Source: Paenisporosarcina sp050269735 (GTDB lineage Bacteria > Bacillota > Bacilli > Bacillales_A > Planococcaceae). From it: DNA of 64,000 nt. The notes beneath the pieces were generated by a model that made no database searches, had not been told where the DNA came from, and saw only the letters and a program-made list of their open reading frames with translations. The stretch spans positions 310,001 to 374,000 of the forward strand of contig NZ_JBNNIX010000002.1 in the NCBI RefSeq assembly GCF_050269735.1, in the 5' to 3' direction. Below, piece after piece: positions 8,981 through 16,810 of the stretch (the first letter of the stretch is position 1; the number at the start of each line of letters is the position of its first letter). Position numbers and translations under genes: made by a program.

Positions 8981-9133
8981 CTACCCTCTTTTATTAGCAT
9001 CTTCTTCATCTAGCACAATATTTTCATTAATCAATTTATCCAGGTTTTCAACTAATTCCTCTGGACATTTTTCTTTGAACTCTTTGCGAAATCGCTCTTG
9101 TACTTCTGGATTCTTTCTAATTTTCATTTTCAA
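8981..9133 (-). CDS. 50-residue charged small protein
   Basis: A short minus-strand frame starting at TTG 9133 (MKMKIRKNPEVQERFRKEFK), or at ATG 9127, ending with an acidic helix (ENLDKLINENIVLDEEDANK). GAGGTG lies eight bases before the TTG. The protein is almost entirely charged helix. It converges with the plus-strand gene ending at 8976. No family recognised; coding status is supported by the ribosome site and amphipathic pattern. Confidence 0.45.
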   Translation of the reverse strand: MKMKIRKNPEVQERFRKEFKEKCPEELVENLDKLINENIVLDEEDANKRG

Positions 9134-9213
9134 TTGATACACACCTCTTTCATTTTAATGAAAAAGAGTATAGCCATAAATCGCTATTGCAATACGTAAA
9201 TTTTTCCATTACA

Positions 9214-9286
9214 AAACAAAAAAAGAGGTTAGGCAATTGTGGATCAAATGGGAACACCCCAACCACATGTCGCAAACCCTCTTTTT
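9214..9286 (-). terminator. Long structured terminator-like hairpin
   Basis: On the minus strand AAAGAGG (at 9278-9284) pairs with CCTCTTT (at 9223-9229) across about 48 nt. These nucleotides can form inner stems (GTGG/CCAC and GGG/CCC), and TTTTTTTG follows. It begins at the stop codon of the 9285-9431 gene. The large inner structure is unusual for a plain terminator. Confidence 0.55.
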
Positions 9287-9431
9287 ATTTTCGTCTACTC
9301 TCAATACTATGTTGCAGTTCCAATTGGTCACGATTAATCTTAGCTAATTCAAGACTATGCTTTAAAAACCACACTTCTTGCTCTAACTCCTTAATCTTCA
9401 TTTCATATTCAAACTTTAAATCATCATTCAC
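9285..9431 (-). CDS. 48-residue coiled-coil peptide
   Basis: GTG start at 9431 with a strong GAAAGGAG site nine bases upstream. The sequence starts MNDDLKFEYEMKIKELEQEV and continues as one uninterrupted heptad-like helix (LKHSLELAKINRDQLELQHS) to the stop. Such short coiled coils in phages often bind a partner protein. It lies just downstream of the methylase-like gene and ends in the structured hairpin. Confidence 0.6.
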   Translation of the reverse strand: MNDDLKFEYEMKIKELEQEVWFLKHSLELAKINRDQLELQHSIESRRK

Positions 9432-9446
9432 TATGGTTGTCTCCTT

Positions 9447-10118
9447 TCATACACTCATCAAATGTCTAGGAAATTCTTCACTCTCAACCAATGGCTCATA
9501 CATAATTCCGTCATCCCATTCAACTTTCAAGAAGTCCGCAACTTCCTGTGTATATGGCATTACATTCAAGCTGCTAAACATCATATGGTCATCTTTTTCA
9601 TTCTGGACAAAGAAACATCCTTTTGACTTCCTACTTAGCACATCACAATGAACCACAATGGCATTCATTCCTCGAATCATACAATTAAACAACAAAAAAG
9701 GTATGCACCTATCACTCAATTCCTCACAGTGATATACATACCAACTCGGCTTATAATCAAATGGACTATGATTCATTCTATCCTTTTGCCATGCTTGAAT
9801 TGTGATTCCTCCAGTACCTGCACATGGTTCATATCTAGTCCAATTGTCAATCTCAGGATCATTCATCAATTCAACTAACAACCTTGCTACACTAACAGGA
9901 GTAAAATCTTGCTTCTTGTTCTTCCTATCCGCATGTTCATCTTGAAAATATTCATGAAACCAATCATAGCTAACATCAAAGTCAAATAACTGAAGAAACT
10001 CCATAAATACCTTCTCACGCTTATCTTTATCTCTTAACATCTTCATCAATGCTTCAGGTGCCTTGTATGAATCATCAATTCCCAACAGTTCATTAATCTT
10101 CTTTGTAATATCACTCAT
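9447..10118 (-). CDS. N6-adenine methylase-like protein lacking the catalytic NPPY motif
   Basis: 223 residues resembling HsdM/type I-type N-6 DNA methylases. The leader FTPVSVARLLVELM (about 72-85) and the S-adenosylmethionine motif YEPCAGTGGITIQAW (about 96-110) are clear, then HCEELSDRCIPFLLFNCMIRGM (motif II/III region). After HCDVLSRKSKG, where active enzymes carry NPPY/NPPF, no such motif exists; the sequence continues into NEKDDHMMFSSLNVMPYT. It could bind cofactor without methylating, or act as a decoy or regulator. Its end overlaps nothing; its start overlaps the 10115-10351 gene by ATGA. Confidence 0.75.
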   Translation of the reverse strand: MSDITKKINELLGIDDSYKAPEALMKMLRDKDKREKVFMEFLQLFDFDVSYDWFHEYFQDEHADRKNKKQDFTPVSVARLLVELMNDPEIDNWTRYEPCAGTGGITIQAWQKDRMNHSPFDYKPSWYVYHCEELSDRCIPFLLFNCMIRGMNAIVVHCDVLSRKSKGCFFVQNEKDDHMMFSSLNVMPYTQEVADFLKVEWDDGIMYEPLVESEEFPRHLMSV

Positions 10119-10351
10119 TCAATAACCGGTTCAACTTTCAGATACTTTTCCTTAGCCGACTTAATCAAATCTAATTCACTTTGAATCTCATCAAATTTAC
10201 CCTTCTTCAGCAATGATTCAATCAGCTCAATTTTCCCATTAAATCCTTCATTAAATTGTTCAACTCTATAATCCATACGGTCTGATTTAGCTTTCAAATT
10301 TTTGTATCGTGTATTTGGTACATATGGAATATTTTCAATTGTAATTGTCAT
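10115..10351 (-). CDS. Small charged protein coupled to the methylase-like gene
   Basis: 78 residues, starting MTITIENIPYVPNTRYKNLK, mostly helical (GKIELIESLLKKGKFDEIQSELDLIKSAKEKYLKV). Its stop codon overlaps the start of the methylase-like gene (ATGA), which implies translational coupling and possibly a partner role. No family recognised. Confidence 0.6.
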   Translation of the reverse strand: MTITIENIPYVPNTRYKNLKAKSDRMDYRVEQFNEGFNGKIELIESLLKKGKFDEIQSELDLIKSAKEKYLKVEPVIE

Positions 10352-10372
10352 GTAATTATTAATCCCCTCTAA

Positions 10373-10906
10373 TTAAGATGCTTCTTCTTGATCTTCTAAT
10401 AGATGACTCCACGATAAACCACGATTAATAAAGCTGATATTGACTTGTGTGACATTAAATATTTCAGCTATTTGCCATTGTCGTAAATCTGTTGTATCTA
10501 ACATTTTTCTAATATTAAATACGTCTTCTTCAGTCAGTTTAGAGTTGTAACATTTTTCACCTTGTTTTTTTAGTCGCATTTTCTTTTTAGCTTCTTCAGT
10601 ATGTTTAACACCCTTTAATCCAGCTCCACCTTGATTCCTGTTGTATCCATAATTAAACGAATTACAGAAACGAATCCAGTATGTTTCCTTCTCAATACCT
10701 TCTTGCATGTTATCTGCTTCATCAATAACTTCCCAGGTGAATTTATCAAATCCAATTTCCATCATATCTTCGTAGAATGCATGATTTTTAATGTTTCCTG
10801 ACTTAGCTAAAAATTCATGACGATATTTGCGTTCCTCTAAGCTGAACTTTGTACACCCAATATAAGATTTTCCATTAATTTCATTTGTCGCCTTGTAAAT
10901 AATCAT
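10373..10906 (-). CDS. GIY-YIG family homing endonuclease
   Basis: 177 residues. The N-terminal nuclease core has IIY...YIG at residues 2-15 (MIIYKATNEINGKSYIGCT), an early Arg (EERKYRHE), the His and the catalytic-type Glu (KETYWIRFCNSFNYGYNRNQGG). A NUMOD3-like patch (GVKHTEEAKKKMRLKKQGE) and a C-terminal helix-turn-helix (LRQWQIAEIFNVTQVNISFINRG) give DNA recognition. This is the layout of free-standing SegA/I-TevI-like endonucleases in phages. The gene is free-standing, not inside a visible intron. It lies upstream of the methylase-like pair. Confidence 0.88.
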   Translation of the reverse strand: MIIYKATNEINGKSYIGCTKFSLEERKYRHEFLAKSGNIKNHAFYEDMMEIGFDKFTWEVIDEADNMQEGIEKETYWIRFCNSFNYGYNRNQGGAGLKGVKHTEEAKKKMRLKKQGEKCYNSKLTEEDVFNIRKMLDTTDLRQWQIAEIFNVTQVNISFINRGLSWSHLLEDQEEAS

Positions 10907-10947
10907 TTTAATTCCCCCATTTTCTTTTTTGTTTTAGTTTTTTTACA

Positions 10948-10983
10948 AAATAAAAAGCCACCACTCACAACGGAGTAACGGCT
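10948..10983 (-). terminator. Terminator after the XRE-like regulator gene
   Basis: Minus strand: AGCC-gtt-ACTC pairs with GAGT-ggt-GGCT around a CGTTGT loop, followed by TTTTTATTTTG. It lies 16 bp past the stop of the gene ending at 10999. Confidence 0.8.
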
Positions 10984-10998
10984 TGTCGATTATTTGTT

Positions 10999-11178
10999 TT
11001 ATTTGCTTGCGATGTACTGTTTCAATTGTTGGACGTGACGATCACTCATGTTTGTTTTTAAAGCAAAGAAGTTACACACCCATGCACAAGAAACTTGTAA
11101 ATGTTCTGCCAAATCTTTTTGTTTGATCTTCTTCATTTTCATTTGTATAAATAGCTCAAATATTTCTTTTTCACTCAT
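10999..11178 (-). CDS. Small helix-turn-helix regulator
   Basis: 59 residues from the ATG at 11178, chosen because AAAGGAG stands nine bases before it; a longer in-frame ATG at 11196 has no site. The helix-turn-helix spans about residues 18-45 (IKQKDLAEHLQVSCAWVCNFF). It is a Cro-size DNA-binding protein with its own terminator. Position between the polymerase gene and the accessory block suggests control of one of them. Confidence 0.7.
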   Translation of the reverse strand: MSEKEIFELFIQMKMKKIKQKDLAEHLQVSCAWVCNFFALKTNMSDRHVQQLKQYIASK

Positions 11179-11498
11179 TTGATTTGCTCCTTTCAATTTA
11201 TTTTCAATTCTTATATTGACTTCTTAAAATTTTGACTGTATTGTTAAGTTGGGTAAATTTAATTATTTGTTTAAAAAATTAATATAAAAATTATCTCCAT
11301 ATATTAAAAAATGTCTCATCACCTTTTACAGCGATAAGACTAAAAAATGGAGAAACAGGAAAGAAAGGCTGACATACCTTGACCTTCCCTATAGACCATT
11401 AACTTAATAATAGTGACAACACGATATTACCGTATTTTTCGATAGTTTATTAAGATATTAATTTCCCTATATTAATTTCTAAAGCGTGACATTTATTG
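11179..11498. other. AT-rich intergenic region after the polymerase gene
   Basis: A 320-bp region without a convincing frame. It has a small hairpin TGACA/TGTCA (about 11487-11502) at the polymerase stop, two direct copies of ATTAATAT (about 11456-11480), and a plus-strand promoter-like TTGACT-N17-TATTGT near 11217-11244 with no gene behind it. It separates the polymerase transcription unit from the helix-turn-helix gene and probably contains the promoter of the latter. Confidence 0.4.
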
Positions 11499-13988
11499 TC
11501 ATGAAACTTTCTTCTCTCGACTCTTCTGTTTGCGTAATCGAGCTGCTTCTTTCTTCGCTTTTTCTGCACAATCAGTACATTTAACTTGTCGATTACTTGC
11601 AGGTTCAAACTCCTCTGTACATTCACAACGTTTCAACTTACCAAGATTACTTTTCATATTCCAAAGAATTTCTGCACCAAAACAATCCCACATAAATTTC
11701 GAATATTCACTGCCATGCAAGTGTTTAATCAAGACATCTACAACATAATTAATATCTTCATTAAGCTCTAGCAGCTCTTTTCGTAACACTTGTATAGCAA
11801 ATAACCGAGCTGGAGTATCGCCTTGTAGCTCTAATTGCGTTTGCATTTTAAAGTATCTTGTTGCTGTTAATTCCTTGTATTTCTTAACGATCACATCATC
11901 GACTTTTACATTTGCGTTATTCATTAAAACTTTATAGTCAAAATCTTGATTATCGAACATTAAGCGTTTAGTCTGCATTACGTCATATAATCGATTAACT
12001 GTACTGTTATTGCGCTCCGTCACTTGCTTTCTCTTCTTATCTTTTGCCTGAATAAAGAAAGTAGGTAATTTCACACTATCTAATTTCTTCAGTTTATTTG
12101 ACAATTCCAATGGAACTTGCGCAATCCACAGTGTTTTAGCATAGTCGATGTACTGGTTGTTGATATAGCATAATTGTTTGACCATTTTTAAGTCGTCTTC
12201 AGTAATCACATCTTGATTAAACACTTTTGTAATCTTATTGCTCACTTCACCAATATTTTTACTGTAAGCACTCTTCAATGATTTTGTTATATTATTACCA
12301 TTTATTTCACTCGCTTCTGCAACACCTAAATCAAATTGCAATGGCACAACGTCAATCATATGAGCCTTAGCATTCTTTACGAATGTCTCATTATCAATGA
12401 TTAAAGCCGTATCTCCGTCAACATCAAACATCAATTGTGTGCTGATAGCATCACGGACAGATGTATATACACCATTAGTTGTAAACCATCGCTTTACTTT
12501 TTCATTAACTAAATTTTGACGTACACAATGTTCAATATACAAATGAGGACTCCTTAAAACATCCAACTCTTTACCGTCTTCATAGAGCTGGCAACTCACT
12601 TGTCCATCTTCTAACAATCCAGTTACCTTTAATCCAAATAACCACTGACAGAAGGCATAGCAATCAGGAATAAGGAATGTTCGTTTTGTGTTAGGAATAA
12701 CAATTTTTCCACTTCTAGCATCTTTAATCATTGAAGCTTTCTTATCTTTCACCATCTTCTTGAAGTAAGCATCATTAATCAATTCAGGATGCAGCAATAA
12801 CGCTTCGTGCCATGGTTGCTTGTATTTCTTATCTTTAGTCGCTCCAATAAATTCAATCATGTTCTGCGTTGACGAAGTAGCATTCTCAATCGTTTCCTTT
12901 GTGTGACTAGTGATTTCCACTAAATCTTCGTGCGACATATCATACAACGTTTGCAACATTTGATAATTCAACGTCTTATCTTCAAATACATCTCCCTCAA
13001 TGTCGCAAATAGAAAACTCGCAGCCATACTCATTAAAGTCCGTTTTGTACTCATCCCAGGACTTGAAATACTTAGCCATTTTGAATTGCGACTTAGTAAA
13101 AATGATTTGAATATCATCCTCAACAATATTATGTTCCGTCCCCCATACGTCTTTTACAATCGGACTAGCCACTTCATGCTCATTTATAAATTTAATGAAA
13201 TCAAATGGAGTTAATAATCCCTTAAACCACACTCCACGGAATTGAATGTTCTTGTCAATTACACTTGGTAGCATTAATCCTGCGCCATCCACCACTTGAT
13301 TACTAATATCAGCAACTTTTCGGTTCACCTCATAATCTGATCCGATGAAATCAACTGTCTTATCCTTAATAGTGAATTCGAAATCATCAACGACAATGGC
13401 TTTATTTAGATCAATATCCCATTTGACACTTGAACTATTAGCCAGAGCTTTGTAGGCAATCAGCTTATTAATACTAATTCCACCATTATCATTAATTATC
13501 GAATCTGTTAATCCGGCAGTCAGTTTATTTTCAATTTGCTTAAAGCATGATTCTTTTATGAATACTAATTTCTTCGTTCTAATCTGTCCTGCACTACTAA
13601 ACATGTAACGATAATGTTCACCATTATGCTTAAATCCATTAGAAATTAAGCTGTCCATTATCGCATAGTGATACACTTGGACAATCATGATATCCTGACT
13701 CGGAATATTGCTATTACTATCTAATTCCAATGCTCGTGTAAGGCTGCTTTCAAATTGTGCAATTGTAGTGGATTGATTTAATGCAGATGCATTCAGTTCA
13801 CGCACTCTTAAATCCTGTATCATCAATTGATTCAATTCGTCTTTCAATTCATTAATTCGTTTCGTTGTATCTGATTCACCCTTCATTTGTAAATCATAAA
13901 TCTCCTGTTGCTTCATTTGCTCCTGTTCATTGTAAAAAGCCTTAGTTGTTACCGAGTATAAGTAAATTTGATTTGTTTGTTTTGTCAT
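11499..13988 (-). CDS. RdRP/YonO-family double-psi-barrel polymerase-like protein
   Basis: 829 residues from the ATG at 13988 (GGAGG eight bases upstream; a frame extension to 14003 has no site). The segment YRYMFSSAGQIRTKKLVF (about 126-143) matches the S-S-x-Q-x-R block of cellular RNA-dependent RNA polymerases. VVDGAGLMLPS (about 232-242) and IQFRGVWFKGLL (about 248-259) match their DG.G and Q-R-..-KG blocks. LRSPHLYIEH (about 478-487) precedes FDVDGDTAL, whose D522-x-D524-G-D526 is the metal-binding DxDGD motif of the second barrel. A C-terminal CxC...CxxC (788/790 and 804/807) is zinc-ribbon-like, followed by a basic tail. YonO of SPbeta, of this superfamily, is a DNA-directed RNA polymerase; whether this one makes RNA for transcription or priming is unknown. 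Confidence 0.8.
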   Translation of the reverse strand: MTKQTNQIYLYSVTTKAFYNEQEQMKQQEIYDLQMKGESDTTKRINELKDELNQLMIQDLRVRELNASALNQSTTIAQFESSLTRALELDSNSNIPSQDIMIVQVYHYAIMDSLISNGFKHNGEHYRYMFSSAGQIRTKKLVFIKESCFKQIENKLTAGLTDSIINDNGGISINKLIAYKALANSSSVKWDIDLNKAIVVDDFEFTIKDKTVDFIGSDYEVNRKVADISNQVVDGAGLMLPSVIDKNIQFRGVWFKGLLTPFDFIKFINEHEVASPIVKDVWGTEHNIVEDDIQIIFTKSQFKMAKYFKSWDEYKTDFNEYGCEFSICDIEGDVFEDKTLNYQMLQTLYDMSHEDLVEITSHTKETIENATSSTQNMIEFIGATKDKKYKQPWHEALLLHPELINDAYFKKMVKDKKASMIKDARSGKIVIPNTKRTFLIPDCYAFCQWLFGLKVTGLLEDGQVSCQLYEDGKELDVLRSPHLYIEHCVRQNLVNEKVKRWFTTNGVYTSVRDAISTQLMFDVDGDTALIIDNETFVKNAKAHMIDVVPLQFDLGVAEASEINGNNITKSLKSAYSKNIGEVSNKITKVFNQDVITEDDLKMVKQLCYINNQYIDYAKTLWIAQVPLELSNKLKKLDSVKLPTFFIQAKDKKRKQVTERNNSTVNRLYDVMQTKRLMFDNQDFDYKVLMNNANVKVDDVIVKKYKELTATRYFKMQTQLELQGDTPARLFAIQVLRKELLELNEDINYVVDVLIKHLHGSEYSKFMWDCFGAEILWNMKSNLGKLKRCECTEEFEPASNRQVKCTDCAEKAKKEAARLRKQKSREKKVS

Positions 13989-14044
13989 TTTATATTCCTC
14001 CATTAATTAAGTGTGTATTCTCCATCTATTTATCTATCAGTCCA

Positions 14045-14161
14045 TTAAGCCAACAATTTATATTCATCAAGGTTCATCATTTCAAGCATGATTTTCTTCA
14101 TCATCTCTTCCATTTCATCGTCTGATTTAGCATCAAGAAATTCTTTGTAAAGGCTTTTCAA
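14045..14161 (-). CDS. 38-residue Met/Glu-rich peptide
   Basis: A TTG start at 14161 with AAAGGAG eleven bases upstream gives MKSLYKEFLDAKSDDEMEEM and on to MNLDEYKLLA. A GTG at 14173 overlaps the ribosome site and is less likely. The peptide is one acidic amphipathic helix. It lies between the replication-type gene terminator and the polymerase gene. Coding status is moderately supported. Confidence 0.45.
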   Translation of the reverse strand: MKSLYKEFLDAKSDDEMEEMMKKIMLEMMNLDEYKLLA

Positions 14162-14255
14162 GTAGGGATTCACTCCTTTCGTATTAATGGTTGCTTTATA
14201 TGAGTTTGGTGTTATAATATTTAGTGGATAGATGTTTTTACTTTTGCTTTAAGAT

Positions 14256-14285
14256 TCATAAAAAATAAGGTTGCAGCCTTATGAA
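14256..14285 (-). terminator. Terminator after the replication-type gene
   Basis: Minus strand: ATAAGG-CTGCAA-CCTTAT followed by a run of T, ten bases past the stop at 14295. Confidence 0.75.
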
Positions 14286-14294
14286 TATGAGTTC

Positions 14295-15314
14295 TTAAAA
14301 CATAGATGCTAAATTTTCATATTGAGGTTTTTGAATAATAACTGTTTCAACTTTTACCTCATGAGATACAACTTCTTGTTCAATTCCATTTACCTTCGTG
14401 TAATACAATTCCTCTGCCTTTTCCCATTCTTCTTTGAATTGTGGATTACCTTTCAGACGATCAATTCGTTTTTTCGCACTCGCTAAGAATTTAGATTCCA
14501 ATGCAGTAGGCTTACGGTCTTTCACATTGTCCACAACTTCCATATAAAACTCATAATCGTCATACGTCGGAAATACGCTTGTACCTTCTTCATCTGTATA
14601 CATGTTGAAAATGTCTGTCTCATTGATTAACCATTCATCATAATCAGTAAGGTTCTCTTGACCCTCATGAATCTTATCAGTGGCTTTTTGGATTTCATTC
14701 TTCTTGGTCATATTAGATTTTTCTTCTTTGCTAAATGGTTTGATTTTATAACTGTTAACATCTCGCTTCTTTTGCTCAAGATAATCTCCAACATTGCAGT
14801 AAATTGATTTATGTTCAATCGCATTAGCCACTTTTTGTATTGCAGTATTACGTGAGCACATTAAAATACTCGCCCATCTGTCAAGCGAACAATTGAATGA
14901 ACCTTTCCATTTTGCGACTGTCAGATGGATATATAAATCTGATATGTCATTAGCAGAATCAAATAGGAGGTATGGCAATTGATAAAATCCTTCACCTTTC
15001 AACTTAGGAATTGTAATTCGTAATGACTGATTTCCTTTTGGATCATTGATTATTTCACCTTCTTGATTGGACACTGTGATAACCGATTTGTTTTGCAATC
15101 CCACTAATGCCTCTTTGACATCTTTAATATTCCTGTCACGTTTATTGTTGAATGGAACTAGAAGGAAGTCGGCTGTTAATGAAGTTGTAGTCTTAATATC
15201 ATCGCTCAGATGTTGCTCTCTCTTCATGTGGCAATATAGATATAATTCCTTTTCCGTGAGATGTTGCTTATTGCCTTCCATTGTGAAAGAGTTTAATACT
15301 TGAATGTAACTCAT
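14295..15314 (-). CDS. Winged-helix replication-initiator-like protein
   Basis: 339 residues from the ATG at 15314, with AAAGGAG eleven bases upstream (a longer frame to 15374 lacks a site). The N-terminal 100 residues look like a winged helix (LTEKELYLYCHMKRE, then VKEALVGLQNKSVITV), and a second helix-turn-helix-like segment (CSLDRWASILMCSRNTAIQKVANAI) follows around residues 160-185. The last third is acidic and helical. The gene lies about 130 bp from three iterons, the typical order of origin and initiator in plasmids and phages. No exact family can be named; DnaD- or RepA-like is the closest impression. Confidence 0.55.
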   Translation of the reverse strand: MSYIQVLNSFTMEGNKQHLTEKELYLYCHMKREQHLSDDIKTTTSLTADFLLVPFNNKRDRNIKDVKEALVGLQNKSVITVSNQEGEIINDPKGNQSLRITIPKLKGEGFYQLPYLLFDSANDISDLYIHLTVAKWKGSFNCSLDRWASILMCSRNTAIQKVANAIEHKSIYCNVGDYLEQKKRDVNSYKIKPFSKEEKSNMTKKNEIQKATDKIHEGQENLTDYDEWLINETDIFNMYTDEEGTSVFPTYDDYEFYMEVVDNVKDRKPTALESKFLASAKKRIDRLKGNPQFKEEWEKAEELYYTKVNGIEQEVVSHEVKVETVIIQKPQYENLASMF

Positions 15315-15445
15315 GATTTCATCTTCTCCTTTGATTAGTCTTACATATAATTGATTAGTAAGTAGGCTTGTCATCCACCCACTTCTTTTTTCCTCTCTGT
15401 AGTAATCTCTCTTTATAGGTAGTCTTTCTGTAATCAGTCCAAAAT

Positions 15446-15540
15446 CTGTGGTAATTTACACCAGAATTTGCACTACCTATGTCAAAAACTGTGGTAATTT
15501 ACACCAGATCCTGACACAACTTTGGGGTAATTTACACCAG
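15446..15540. repeat. Three iterons upstream of the replication-type gene
   Basis: Three identical 15-bp copies of GGTAATTTACACCAG start at 15450, 15493 and 15526. Copies one and three are followed by TTTGCACTAC at matching distance. Start-to-start spacings of 43 and 33 bp are near whole helical turns, so all sites face one side of the DNA. The unit is a near-palindrome (GGT...ACC). The third copy overlaps the end of the 15532-15717 gene. Confidence 0.8.
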
Positions 15541-15717
15541 TTTTTGCACTACTAAACTGCTGAATGTGTTGATGGAGTCGTTTAATTCGTCTGTAACCTC
15601 AAACAGATAAAATACCTTATTGGATTTTGGAGCAATTGCTCTTGTAATATGTTGAAATCCATTTTTATTAAGATGTCTAGCCATCGTCTTGTTGTAGCAA
15701 AAAAAATAGTTGTTCAT
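15532..15717 (-). CDS. Small DUF5659-like protein
   Basis: 61 residues from ATG 15717 (AAGGAG upstream), starting MNNYFFCYNKTMARHLNKNG and continuing FQHITRAIAPKSNKVFYLFE. The Y-F-x-C-Y ... L-x-x-N-G-F ... N-x-K-x-F-Y-L-F-E pattern resembles the small DUF5659 family of Firmicute mobile elements (from memory). Function unknown. Its 3' end overlaps the third iteron, so transcription through it would cross the candidate origin. Confidence 0.6.
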   Translation of the reverse strand: MNNYFFCYNKTMARHLNKNGFQHITRAIAPKSNKVFYLFEVTDELNDSINTFSSLVVQKLV

Positions 15718-15763
15718 GTATGACTCTCCTTGTAATTGATTATTTTGTATTTGAAATCTTTCC

Positions 15764-15964
15764 TCACACATTACTTTCAAGAAAATTCTGCACAGTCTTC
15801 ATGCGTTGTTCAGCAAATGTTTCTTTCCCATTGATCCATCTGCTAAACGTTACATGGTGTACGCCTATCTGACTTGCGACGAATAGCTGCTTAATACCTT
15901 TCAGAGTAATTAACTCTTCCATTTGAACACGTAGCTTCTCATTTAAAATTTCTCGTGTATTCAT
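15764..15964 (-). CDS. XRE-type helix-turn-helix regulator
   Basis: 66 residues from ATG 15964, with GAAGGAG upstream. The helix-turn-helix is residues about 24-50 (KGIKQLFVASQIGVHHVTFSRWINGK). It is the first gene of the iteron/replication block and sits after the long non-coding region. A role in copy or early-gene control fits its place. Confidence 0.75.
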   Translation of the reverse strand: MNTREILNEKLRVQMEELITLKGIKQLFVASQIGVHHVTFSRWINGKETFAEQRMKTVQNFLESNV

Positions 15965-15988
15965 CTTTATCAACTCCTTCTTCAACAC

Positions 15989-16763
15989 ATTAATAATTGT
16001 TAATGTAAGTGGTTAAAAAAAGAAAATTCCCAAATTACCCCTTACACTACTTTATATATACATAAAATGGACTTTTATCAATAGCAAATGAAAATAAATT
16101 TTATCCCTCATATCCCTAGCCTTGAAAACGGGGTTTTTGATACGTTTTTCGCCCAAATCACTTTTTGAAAATATATCCTACATAGTTTAAGGGGGTGGGA
16201 AGGTAGTTTTGTCCATGTTTCCTGCAATTTGAAATTTATAAATAGCTCCCTCATTAGTTTATGTCCCACTTCCAAAATCACGAAAATTGCCATTTAACTA
16301 TGATGATTCCTGCCTAAAATGCCGATTTTGGCAATTTCGTTTTTCAGGTAAAAATTTCTCTATTTGTGTCTAAATTGTGAACATTTGTAACAATTACCAA
16401 TTACCATTATGGATAGTGTCCGAAGAATCCCTCTGAAATATTTTTTTGGCTCAAATTAATTTCCAGTTAGGTTCATCTCATCGTAGCAGTTTGAAAATGG
16501 TCAAATTTTCATTTCACAATTCCACTATCCATCTGAACATCTAACTGACCTCACAGAATCGTTTTATTAATACGTAGAATGCTCTCAGAGCTTCCGTTTT
16601 GAGCTTAACGAATATTTGGTTGTCTGTTAGAATGGCTGTGAGAGCGTTGTGGGATTACATTCAAAATTCTTCAAAATAATTTAAAACTAATTTGAAACAT
16701 TTGAACCTGTCTACCCCAATAAATGAGAAAAGTTTAAAATTGTTTTGAACTTGTTTGAATGGG
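15989..16763. other. Long structured non-coding region (candidate origin or regulatory locus)
   Basis: About 775 bp without a convincing gene. Visible structure: TGCC-GATTTT-GGCA hairpin near 16320 with CGAAAATTGCC/GGCAATTTCG arms around it; a perfect 10-bp inverted pair ATGGATAGTG (16409-16418) and CACTATCCAT (16523-16532); interleaved arms CAGTTAGGTTCA / TGAACATCTAACTG; an inner hairpin TGAAAAT...ATTTTCA (about 16492-16511); arms GCTCTCAGAGC / GCTGTGAGAGC (about 16582 and 16634); and a 30-bp imperfect inverted repeat (24 of 30) at 16658-16687 and 16732-16761 rich in TTCAAA. This density of inverted repeats fits an origin, a transfer origin or a structured RNA. Confidence 0.5.
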
Positions 16764-16798
16764 CAAAAATAAAAGCACCTCAATTTAATGAGATGCTT
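16764..16798 (-). terminator. Terminator after the 16811 gene
   Basis: Minus strand: AAGCATCTCA pairs with TGAGGTGCTT (one mismatch) around TTAAAT, then TTATTTTTGCC. It closes the transcript carrying the ATPase and pilin-like genes. Confidence 0.8.
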
Positions 16799-16810
16799 GA
16801 TGCTAATTCC

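Noticed and set aside
9187..9651. Plus-strand frame of 154 codons
   Set aside because: It covers the hairpin, the coiled-coil gene and the methylase-like gene on the opposite strand; it has no ribosome site and low coding character.
14205..14235. Plus-strand promoter TTGCTT-N16-TATAAT
   Set aside because: It points into the opposite strand of the replication-type gene with no plus-strand gene or terminator behind it; chance match in AT-rich DNA is likely.
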